A stretch of 31,375 nucleotides of DNA from CAYJPV01 sp964396055 (lineage in GTDB: Bacteria; Acidobacteriota; Vicinamibacteria; Vicinamibacterales; JAKQTR01). Every line of letters begins with the position of its first letter. Positions within the stretch are counted from its first letter, which is position 1. Below, one piece after another: positions 21,397 to 28,192 of this stretch. Both the position numbers and the translations under genes were made by a program. Location: assembly GCA_964396055.1 (NCBI GenBank), contig CAYNDV010000041.1, positions 1 through 31,375 of the forward strand. Direction: 5' to 3'. Below the pieces are notes generated by a model that saw nothing but the letters and a program-made list of their open reading frames with translations, was not told the origin of the DNA and did not search any database.

Positions 21397-22158
21397 ATGA
21401 GCGAGATTCGAGGCCGGTTTCTGTGGTACGAGGCGATGACGAAGGACGTCGACGAGGCCCTGCGGTTCTACACCGCCGTATTCGGGTGGGGCACGCAGCG
21501 CTGGGATGGCATGGACCAGCCCTACCACATGTTCACCCTCGGGGAGCGGCCCATCGCCGGTGTCATGCAGATCCCCCCGGAAGGCGCGGCCATGCCGGCG
21601 CACTGGCTCGGCTACATCGGGACCGACGATGTGGCGGCCACCACGGCTGAGGCCGAGCGGCGCGGCGCGACGATGTTCGTGCGGAACCTCGCCATCCCGA
21701 CCGTGGGCACGATGTCGGTCTTCCAGGATCCGCAGGGTGTCATGGTGGCGGCCTACACGCCCGAGCACCCGATGCCGGTCCCGCCGCCGCAGCCGGGTGA
21801 CGTGGACTGGCACGAGATTGCCACGACGGACATCGACGCGAGTTTCGCCTTCTACTCGGCGCTTTTCGGTTGGGAGAAGATGGAAGCCCATGACATGGGC
21901 CCCCTGGGCGTCTACCAGGAATACGGCGTCGGGGGCCGGGCGCTCGGCGGCATCTACGTGAAGCCGGCCGACATGCCGGCGCCGCCGCACGTGATGTACT
22001 ACGTCCGCGTGGCGGACCTCGACGAGGCGGCCGCGCGCGTGACGGCGAACGGCGGGCAGATCGTGCAGGAACCGTGCGAGGTGCCCGGCGGCGACCGGGT
22101 GGCGGTGTGTCTCGACTCCCAGGGCGCTGCCTTCGCGCTGCACTGGAAGAAGGCCTGA
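21397..22158 (+). CDS. Two-domain VOC (glyoxalase/bleomycin-resistance superfamily) protein
   Basis: A 253-residue cytoplasmic protein with two vicinal-oxygen-chelate modules. Module 1 is about 5-120 (FLWYEAMTKDVDEALRFYTAVFGW, HWLGYIGTDDVAATTAEAERRGA, SVFQDPQGVMVAAY). Module 2 is about 135-250 (VDWHEIATTDIDASFAFYSALFGW, VMYYVRVADLDEAAARVTANGG, VCLDSQGAAFALHW). The family includes glyoxalases, dioxygenases and drug-binding proteins. Possible metal positions are the His of DWHE (His144) and the acidic residues in the second strands, but these are incomplete, so the chemistry cannot be predicted. AGGAG lies at good distance before the ATG at 21397. The gene is divergent from the DUF3052 gene. 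Confidence 0.85.
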   Translation: MSEIRGRFLWYEAMTKDVDEALRFYTAVFGWGTQRWDGMDQPYHMFTLGERPIAGVMQIPPEGAAMPAHWLGYIGTDDVAATTAEAERRGATMFVRNLAIPTVGTMSVFQDPQGVMVAAYTPEHPMPVPPPQPGDVDWHEIATTDIDASFAFYSALFGWEKMEAHDMGPLGVYQEYGVGGRALGGIYVKPADMPAPPHVMYYVRVADLDEAAARVTANGGQIVQEPCEVPGGDRVAVCLDSQGAAFALHWKKA

Positions 22159-22162
22159 CCTC

Positions 22163-22181
22163 GGCCGGGCTCCAGCCGGCC
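22163..22181 (+). terminator. Hairpin after the VOC gene
   Basis: GGCCGG (22163-22168) pairs with CCGGCC (22176-22181) around a 7-nt loop, 4 nt after the VOC stop. It could terminate transcription, but no T-run follows. Confidence 0.4.
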
Positions 22182-22245
22182 GCCTGTCCTCAAGTCCCCT
22201 ACACGCTCGCCGATTATTACCGACAGAACGCGGGTTTCCCGGGTT

Positions 22246-22273
22246 CGACCGGCCAGCCGCCGCTGGCCGGTCG
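22246..22273. other. Perfect 12-bp GC-rich hairpin upstream of the chemotaxis receptor
   Basis: CGACCGGCCAGC (22246-22257) and GCTGGCCGGTCG (22262-22273) are exact reverse complements around a CGCC loop, about 140 nt before the receptor start. No T-run follows. It may be leader structure, a second terminator of the VOC gene, or a repeat. The rest of the 22182-22411 gap shows no gene. Confidence 0.6.
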
Positions 22274-22411
22274 CCCCGGTCCCTGCGCCCCTGGTCGAGT
22301 ACGCCCACGCTGCCGTCAACCCTCGCACCCCGGAATGAGCACGCAGGCGACCGCGCCAGGCCGAGTCTTGGCGCCGCAGGGCTGCCCGGGTGCCCGCGGC
22401 GGAGGAGTGTC

Positions 22412-24460
22412 ATGTCGTCCTGGTCCCGCTTACCCCTGCGCGCGAGATTGCCCCTGATAGGCGTGCCGCTCACCCTGGCCCCACTGGCCATCGTGGCTGT
22501 CCTCGGGTTCGTCGAGGGACGCCGGATGGGCACGATCGCCCAGGAGGAAACGGCGGCGCTGGCCGGCGCGGCCATGGACCGCGTGGCCGAAGGCGTGTAC
22601 CGCATCTGCAACACGCAGCAGGAGCAGAACATCCGCATGCTGCAGAGCGCCCTCGCCACGGCGCGGCACCTCCTGCCCGGCGACAAACGGTTCGGCGCGG
22701 CTCCGCCCGTGCCCTGGCAGGCCGTGAACCAGTTCACGAAGGCCGCCGTCAGCGTGCAGGTGCCGGGGCTGGTTGTCGGGACGACGACGATCGCGCCCGA
22801 GCGCGACGCGGCGGCCGCCGTACCCGTCGTCGACCAGGTGAAACAGCTCACCGGCGCCCAGTGCACGATCTTCCAGCGCATGAACACCGAGGGAGACATG
22901 TTGCGCACGGCGACCACGGTTGTCGGCGCAGACGGCGCGCGGGGGATCGGGACCTTTATTCCACGGATGATGGCCGACGGATCGAAGAACGCGGTCGTCG
23001 ACGCGGTACTGGGCGGCAAGACCTTCCAGGGCCGGGCGTTCGTCGTGAACGCGTGGTACCAGACGGCCTACGAGCCGCTGCTCGACGCGTCCGGGAACGT
23101 GTCCGGCATGCTCTTCGTGGGCATTCCCATCGGCGGCGAGGATCGCGTGCGTGAGGCGCTGCTGACCACGACGATCGGCCGGACCGGCGGGGCCGAGGTG
23201 CTCGACACGAAAGGCACTTATGTCATCGCGCGTGAACGCGGGCGCGAGGGCCGAAGCGCGTCGGAGCTGAAGGACGCCGACGGACAGCCGTTCATGCAGC
23301 AACTGATCACCCGCGCGAAGGACGCCGGCGCCGGCACGCTGGTGTCCGCCCGGCACGTGACAGCCGGCGCGGACACGGGCCCGGGTGACGCCGTCGTGAT
23401 GCGGGCCGTGCATTTCCCGGCGTGGGACTGGGTGGTGGTGGTCAGCGCGCCCGAGCGCGAAATCCTCGAGGCCAGCACGCGGATTGCCGCCATTGTGTCG
23501 AGCAGCGCGTTCTGGTCGATCGTCATCAGCTTCCTCTCGCTCGCGGCCGGCATCACGACGTGGTACCTGGCTGCCCGGGCGCTGAGCCGTCGTCTGGAGG
23601 CCGTGGCCACCCAGATTGCCGGCAGCACCGAGCACGTGGCAGCGGCGTCGTCGCAGCTGACGAGCGCGGCGCAGGGGCTGGCGCAGAACGCCTCCACGCA
23701 GGCGGCCACGCTCGAGACCACGTCGGCGGCCATGGAGGAAATGGCGTCGACGACCACGCAGAACGCCGAACACGCGTCGCGCGCGGCCGGGCTCATGGGC
23801 GAAGCGGCCGCCTCGGTCGATCGCGCGCAGGCCACGCTGGGAGGCCTGGTCACCTCGATGGAGGGCATTCACGAGTCGAGCCAGCGCATCGCGAAGATCG
23901 TCAAGACGATCGACGAGATTGCGTTCCAGACGAACATCCTCGCGCTCAACGCGGCCGTGGAGGCGGCGCGGGCCGGCGAGGCGGGCATGGGCTTCGCGGT
24001 GGTCGCCGAAGAAGTGCGCAACCTGGCGCAGCGGTCGGCGCAGGCGGCCAAGGATACGGCGGTGCTCATCGACGAAGCGGCCGAGCGCGCCAACGCCGGG
24101 CGCCAGAGCGTGGACGCGGTGGCCGGCGCGGTGACGTCGGTGACCACCAGCGCGGCGACTGTGAAGGGCCTGATCGACGAGATCAGCTCGGCGTCACGGC
24201 AGCAGGCCGCCGGGATCTCGCAGGTGGCTGCGTCGGTCGTGGATCTCGAAAAGACGACCCAGGCGTCGGCGGCGGCCGCCGAAGAAACGGCAGCCACGAC
24301 CGACGAACTCGACAATCTCGCGCGCGGCGCGCGCCTGGCGGTCACCGAGTTGACGGCGCTGATTTCAGGCGGCGCGGCCGCTCAGCCGGGCGAGGATCGT
24401 GCCGGCGACCGCCCGCTCTCCCCGGCACAGGCGGGACCCGGGCGCGCCCGGGCCGCGTGA
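22412..24460 (+). CDS. Methyl-accepting chemotaxis protein with Cache-type sensor
   Basis: A 682-residue transmembrane receptor. TM1 is about 13-35 and TM2 about 363-386 (FWSIVISFLSLAAGITTWYLAA). The extracytoplasmic part of about 320 residues between them has Cache-like features (AYEPLLDASGNVSGMLFVGIPI, EVLDTKGTYVIARERGREGRS, WDWVVVVSAPEREI). After TM2 the usual HAMP repeat is not evident; the chain passes straight into the coiled coil. The signalling tip is IDEIAFQTNILALNAAVEAA and following residues (about 500-540), the CheA/CheW contact. Glu-rich heptads before and after (TTSAAMEEMASTTTQNAEHA, AAAEETAATTDELD) are possible methylation sites. GGAGG lies before the ATG. The ligand is unknown. 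No chemotaxis kinase genes are near. The last codons contain a 16-bp palindrome CCCGGGCGCGCCCGGG (24437-24452). Confidence 0.9.
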   Translation: MSSWSRLPLRARLPLIGVPLTLAPLAIVAVLGFVEGRRMGTIAQEETAALAGAAMDRVAEGVYRICNTQQEQNIRMLQSALATARHLLPGDKRFGAAPPVPWQAVNQFTKAAVSVQVPGLVVGTTTIAPERDAAAAVPVVDQVKQLTGAQCTIFQRMNTEGDMLRTATTVVGADGARGIGTFIPRMMADGSKNAVVDAVLGGKTFQGRAFVVNAWYQTAYEPLLDASGNVSGMLFVGIPIGGEDRVREALLTTTIGRTGGAEVLDTKGTYVIARERGREGRSASELKDADGQPFMQQLITRAKDAGAGTLVSARHVTAGADTGPGDAVVMRAVHFPAWDWVVVVSAPEREILEASTRIAAIVSSSAFWSIVISFLSLAAGITTWYLAARALSRRLEAVATQIAGSTEHVAAASSQLTSAAQGLAQNASTQAATLETTSAAMEEMASTTTQNAEHASRAAGLMGEAAASVDRAQATLGGLVTSMEGIHESSQRIAKIVKTIDEIAFQTNILALNAAVEAARAGEAGMGFAVVAEEVRNLAQRSAQAAKDTAVLIDEAAERANAGRQSVDAVAGAVTSVTTSAATVKGLIDEISSASRQQAAGISQVAASVVDLEKTTQASAAAAEETAATTDELDNLARGARLAVTELTALISGGAAAQPGEDRAGDRPLSPAQAGPGRARAA

Positions 24461-24463
24461 CGC

Positions 24464-25333
24464 TCAGTTCCCGGTTCCCGCCACGGGCGTCGGCAGGCGC
24501 CCCTCGGGGACGCCCAGAGCCCGCGCCAGTTCGCGCAGTTTGGCCTGCACCGTCTGGACGTTGCGCGGGCCCATGCGCAGCAACTGCTTCTGCGCCCCCG
24601 ACAACTCCTCCAGGTCGTCGTCCACATACCGGTAGGAGTACACGGCCAGCGTGAGTGGCGCGTTGCCCGCCGGGACCGGCGCCTCGAGCAGGTGACGGAT
24701 CGCCTTCTCGGTGGCGGTGTCGATGTCGCCCGGCGCGTGGCCGAGTTCCTGGAACGCCTCGTCCAGCCTCGGCTTGATCGTCGAATAAAACCGCGCCACG
24801 GCCGACATGTCGAGGCCGCCCACCGCGGCCGCCAGCCCGTCATAGCGGGCGAACGACGCCGGGTCCGTGGTGAACTGCTCCATCCGCCCAGCCGCCCTGA
24901 ACTTCTCCTTCGGTGCCAGCACGCGCAGGTGTCGGGCCGGCGTCTTGCCGTCGGCGACGTTCTCGATGCACACGGCGATGTTGCGGATGAGGCCGTCGGT
25001 GGCCAGCCAGGCCAGGACCTCCGGCCGCGACGACAGCTTCCGGATTAGATCGCGGACGAACGGGTCACTCAGGTCCAGCGCGGGCAGATCCACGGCGTCC
25101 ACGGCCGGGCCCAGGGCCGCCAACGGGGTGGCCGGCGCGGGCGGGGCCTCCGTTTCCAGTGCCGGCTGCGGCGGCGGCACGGGGGCACGCCTCCAGTACA
25201 CGACGGCGGCGATGACGACGACGACGATGACGAACCCGACAATCCACGGCCAGACGGGCCGCGCGTCCTCCTCGGGCTCCGGGGGGAGCGGGGACGGGTC
25301 GAGGGGCAGGTCGTCCATCTGATCCTGGTCCAT
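24464..25333 (-). CDS. DUF3014-domain membrane-anchored protein
   Basis: A 289-residue protein with a short acidic/proline N terminus (1-25), one membrane helix (PWIVGFVIVVVVIAAVVYW, 29-47), a Pro/Ala linker to about 75, and a helical exported domain. The domain opens with LPALDLSDPFVRDLIRKLSSRPEVLAWLATDGLIRNIAVCIENVADG, and includes LRVLAPKEKFRA and a long C-terminal helix with MGPRNVQTVQAKLRELARALGV. This is the pattern I associate with DUF3014, a family of unknown function found mainly in Proteobacteria and Acidobacteria. The start at 25333 follows GAGGT at 6 nt. The gene is convergent with the chemotaxis receptor, only 3 bp between stops. It probably faces the periplasm. Confidence 0.8.
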   Translation of the reverse strand: MDQDQMDDLPLDPSPLPPEPEEDARPVWPWIVGFVIVVVVIAAVVYWRRAPVPPPQPALETEAPPAPATPLAALGPAVDAVDLPALDLSDPFVRDLIRKLSSRPEVLAWLATDGLIRNIAVCIENVADGKTPARHLRVLAPKEKFRAAGRMEQFTTDPASFARYDGLAAAVGGLDMSAVARFYSTIKPRLDEAFQELGHAPGDIDTATEKAIRHLLEAPVPAGNAPLTLAVYSYRYVDDDLEELSGAQKQLLRMGPRNVQTVQAKLRELARALGVPEGRLPTPVAGTGN

Positions 25334-25460
25334 GCGTCACCTCGATCGGGCAGCAGCGCCGCTGCCCGCGAAGACCCGATCGTGTCGGCCGTTACGGGCC
25401 AGTATGGCACGAAGGCCCGGCAGGCGGGCCCGGTTTCGGTGCGCGCCGCCGCTGCTGAGG

Positions 25461-25466
25461 TATGAT
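25461..25466 (+). promoter_or_regulatory. Possible -10 element before the cyclophilin gene
   Basis: TATGAT, five of six matches to TATAAT, lies 32 nt before the cyclophilin ATG in the divergent gap with the DUF3014 gene. The best upstream -35 candidate is poorly spaced. Confidence 0.4.
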
Positions 25467-25498
25467 CCGTCGTTGTCCGTGACTTCGAGGAGCGCATC

Positions 25499-26155
25499 AT
25501 GACCATTCGCCGCATCGCCGTTGTCTGCCTGGCCGGCGCCCTGGCTCTCGCCGTGGCGTCGTCCGCCGCCGCCCAGCCGACCGCCGCCCTGAAGAACCCC
25601 GCGTCGCTCACCGAGACGGCGCCGGCCAAGTACAAGGTGAAATTCGACACGTCGGCAGGCGTGTTCGTGATTGACGTGACACGCGAGTGGGCGCCGCTGG
25701 GCGCCGACCGCTTCTACAACCTCGTGAAGAACGGGTTCTACGACGAGTGCCGCTTCTTCCGCGTCATCCAGGGCTTCATGGTGCAGTTCGGGATCCACGG
25801 GGACCCGGCCCTGATGAACGTGTGGCGGGGCGCCCGCATCGGCGTGGATCCGGTGAAGCAGAGCAACAAGCGCGGCTACATCACCTACGCGATGGGCGGC
25901 TCGCCCGACACGCGCACGACGCAGGTGTTCATCAACTTCGGCGACAACGCCAACCTCGACGGCATGGGCTTCGCGCCCTTCGGCAAGGTGGCGTCTGGAA
26001 TGGACGTCGTGGACAAGATCTACAGCGCCTACGGCGAAGGCGCGCCGAGCGGCAAGGGCCCGATGCAGAGCCGGATCCAGCAGGAAGGAAACGCGTACCT
26101 GCTGAAGGACTTCCCGAAGCTCGACTACATCAAGAAGGCCACGATCGAGCCGTAA
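25499..26155 (+). CDS. Periplasmic cyclophilin-type peptidyl-prolyl isomerase
   Basis: A 218-residue exported protein. The signal peptide is about 1-26 (VVCLAGALALAVASSAAAQ). The cyclophilin fold runs about 44-190: YKVKFDTSAGVFVIDVTREWAP, CRFFRVIQGFMVQFG with Arg88 as the catalytic arginine and Phe93/Met94/Gln96 of the active site, TTQVFINFGDNANLDGMGFAPFGKVASGMDVVDKI. The enzyme isomerises X-Pro bonds in exported proteins. The GGDP of typical cyclophilins reads FGIHGDP here, a small deviation. A tail of about 25 residues (KDFPKLDYIKKATI) is extra. CGAGGAG precedes the ATG. It is followed by a very strong hairpin. Confidence 0.88.
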   Translation: MTIRRIAVVCLAGALALAVASSAAAQPTAALKNPASLTETAPAKYKVKFDTSAGVFVIDVTREWAPLGADRFYNLVKNGFYDECRFFRVIQGFMVQFGIHGDPALMNVWRGARIGVDPVKQSNKRGYITYAMGGSPDTRTTQVFINFGDNANLDGMGFAPFGKVASGMDVVDKIYSAYGEGAPSGKGPMQSRIQQEGNAYLLKDFPKLDYIKKATIEP

Positions 26156-26166
26156 CCCGGCCGTCA

Positions 26167-26207
26167 CCGGCGCCGCGCCGCGGGGTTCCCTTGCGGCGCG
26201 GCGCCGG
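26167..26207. terminator. 15-bp perfect GC hairpin after the cyclophilin gene
   Basis: CCGGCGCCGCGCCGC (26167-26181) and GCGGCGCGGCGCCGG (26193-26207) are exact complements, all G-C pairs, with an 11-nt loop. It lies 12 nt after the cyclophilin stop and 21 nt before the next start. No T-run is present, so it may act by structure alone or with Rho. Confidence 0.55.
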
Positions 26208-26228
26208 CGGCGACACAATGGGCACGCG

Positions 26229-28079
26229 ATGCCACACCGTGCCCGGACGCCCCGCGAACGCGCCGACGACTTCCTCGCAATTGCCGCCGACTTCAGCCTC
26301 GGCGATCTCATCACCGAACACGCCCATCCCCGGTCGCTCCAGCTCAGCCAGACCGCGCGCGCCGACACGGCGGCTGGCCTCGCGATGCTCTTCGACGTCG
26401 ATCGCGACGTGCTCGCCGCCTACGACGCCTGGTCCCGGACCCCGCAGCCTGCCAGGCTGGCGGCCGCCATCACCGAGGCCCTCGGGCGTGGCGGGCGCGT
26501 GTTCTTTACCGGCTGCGGCGCCACGGGCCGCCTGAGCATCCAGCTCGATTCGATCTGGCGCGCATTCTGGCAGGACCGGCGCGCGCGGGGGTTGGCGATC
26601 CCCGACCCGGACGTCTGGGAGCACCGGACGCGCAGCGTCATGGCGGGCGGCGACTATGCACTGATCAAGTCCGTCGAGGGCTTCGAGGACTTCGCGCCCT
26701 TCGGCCGGAAGCAGATTGCCGACCTCGGCCTCGCCGCGGGCGACGTTGTCGTGGCCATCACCGAAGGCGGCGAAACGTCGTTCGTCATTGGCACGGCCTG
26801 GCAGGGACTCGAGGCCGGGGCCCGCGTGTTCTTCGTCTACAACAACCCCGACGACATCCTCCGGGCGCACGTGCGTCGCAGCCGCGAGGTGATCGACGAG
26901 CCGCGCATCGAGAAGGTGAACCTCACCACGGGGCCCATGGCCGTCACCGGGTCCACGCGCATGCAGGCGACGAGCATCCAGCTGGCCGCGATGCTCACGG
27001 TGCTGGAGATGGTGCTGCGCGACCTGCTGGCCGCGCACGGAGCCGGCGACACGACCACCGGGACATCGGCATCCGTGCCGGCCGAGATGCGGGCCGGCCT
27101 GGCGTCGGTTCACGCGTCGCTGTCGGACGATCGATTCCGGGCCGGCCTGGCCGCCGTCGTCGAATCGGAAGAGCGCCTCTACCGCGGCGGAGCCCGCACG
27201 TCCTACTTCGCGAGCGCCCTTGGCGTCGACGTGCTGACCGATACCACCGAACGCAGTCCCACCTTCTGCACGCCGTCATTCCGCAAACGGGGCGATACGG
27301 AAGCCGCCGAGTCGTGGGCGTACCTCTTCACCGCGGACGCCGACACCGAGCGGGCCTGGCCGCGGCTGCTGCGCCGCGACCCGCAGACTATTGAGTGGAC
27401 CGACGATGACCTGCGGTCCCTGCTCGACGAGGACGCTGCCGCCAAGCAGGGCGCCGTGCTGGGTGAAATCCACCACGCGGAACTCATGCGGTTCCGCATC
27501 GGTCTCGACGGCCTGGCCGATCGGCCCTTCCGCCCGGGCGACGGCGCCACGGCCGTCGTGGCCGCCTCCGATCTCGCCCTGATCGACGCGGGCGGCCCGT
27601 TCGCCGCCACGCTGACAGCCGCCCGGGAGGCTGGCGCGGGCACCGTCCTGATTGCCGTCGGGAGGCCGGACGTGCTGGAGCGGGCCCGGCGGTGCCCGAC
27701 CGGGCTCTTCGTCGGACTGCCAGTCCCGTCAACGGGATTCCTGCTCGATCCCCTGACGCGCATCGGGGTGAAGTTCCTGCTGAACGCCCTCTCCACGTGT
27801 GTCATGGTCCGTCTCGGGCGGGTGCTCGGCAACCGGATGATCTGGCTGGTGCCGAGCAACCTGAAGCTGATCGACCGCTCGACGCGGTACATCCGCGACC
27901 TGTCCGGCGTGTCCTACGAGGAGGCCTGCCGCACGTTGTTCGAGGTGATCGACTACGTGGAGCCCCGCCGCAGCGCCGGCAAGGTGTACCCTTCGCCGGT
28001 TGGCGTCGCGACCATGCGCCTGCGTCACGGTCTGGGGTCGGAGGCCGCAGAGAGACGGTTGTACGAAGAGCTGGGTTAG
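26229..28079 (+). CDS. Double-SIS protein related to MurQ/glucokinase regulatory protein
   Basis: A 616-residue protein about twice the length of MurQ and close to animal GCKR (about 625). The first SIS domain: RVFFTGCGATGRLSIQLD (90-107), RSVMAGGDYALIKSVEGFEDF (135-155), VVVAITEGGETSFVIGTA (173-190), GSTRMQATSIQLAAMLTVLEMVL (241-263). The second SIS domain is about 300-530, and a helical lid (RIGVKFLLNALSTCVMVRLGRVLGNRMIW) resembles the GCKR C-terminal half. MurQ opens the lactyl ether of N-acetylmuramate 6-phosphate; here the glutamate expected after the phosphate loop appears replaced (Trp110 by eye), while Glu150 in VEGFED remains. It may therefore bind a sugar phosphate rather than act as an etherase. 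The start is an ATG with no strong RBS. The next gene follows after a 33-bp tandem repeat. Confidence 0.8.
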   Translation: MPHRARTPRERADDFLAIAADFSLGDLITEHAHPRSLQLSQTARADTAAGLAMLFDVDRDVLAAYDAWSRTPQPARLAAAITEALGRGGRVFFTGCGATGRLSIQLDSIWRAFWQDRRARGLAIPDPDVWEHRTRSVMAGGDYALIKSVEGFEDFAPFGRKQIADLGLAAGDVVVAITEGGETSFVIGTAWQGLEAGARVFFVYNNPDDILRAHVRRSREVIDEPRIEKVNLTTGPMAVTGSTRMQATSIQLAAMLTVLEMVLRDLLAAHGAGDTTTGTSASVPAEMRAGLASVHASLSDDRFRAGLAAVVESEERLYRGGARTSYFASALGVDVLTDTTERSPTFCTPSFRKRGDTEAAESWAYLFTADADTERAWPRLLRRDPQTIEWTDDDLRSLLDEDAAAKQGAVLGEIHHAELMRFRIGLDGLADRPFRPGDGATAVVAASDLALIDAGGPFAATLTAAREAGAGTVLIAVGRPDVLERARRCPTGLFVGLPVPSTGFLLDPLTRIGVKFLLNALSTCVMVRLGRVLGNRMIWLVPSNLKLIDRSTRYIRDLSGVSYEEACRTLFEVIDYVEPRRSAGKVYPSPVGVATMRLRHGLGSEAAERRLYEELG

Positions 28080-28083
28080 GTCT

Positions 28084-28175
28084 GTCGTGGCGTCCGGCTT
28101 CAGCCGGAGGAGTGGCGTCGTGGCGTCCGGCTTCAGCCGGACGAGTGGCGTCGTGGCGTCCGGCTTCAGCCGGAC
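28084..28175. repeat. 33-bp tandem repeat with TCCGGCTTCAGCCGGA hairpin
   Basis: Copies start at 28084, 28117 and 28150 (the last is 26 bp). Each contains GTCGTGGCGTCCGGCTTCAG followed by CCGGA, so each carries a short dyad. The copies differ at one or two positions. The period is a multiple of three, so open frames run through it. It sits between the GCKR-like gene and the propeller gene. Confidence 0.92.
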
Positions 28176-28192
28176 GGGACAGGAGAGGCGAC

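Noticed and set aside
28084..28175. CRISPR array
   Set aside because: Three copies at constant 33-bp period are contiguous tandem repeats without unique spacers, and no cas gene is present.
27692..28192. A 167-codon N-terminal extension of the propeller protein
   Set aside because: It overlaps the GCKR-like gene in another frame and runs through the frame-neutral 33-bp repeat. The ATG at 28193 has AGGAG and a proper signal peptide.
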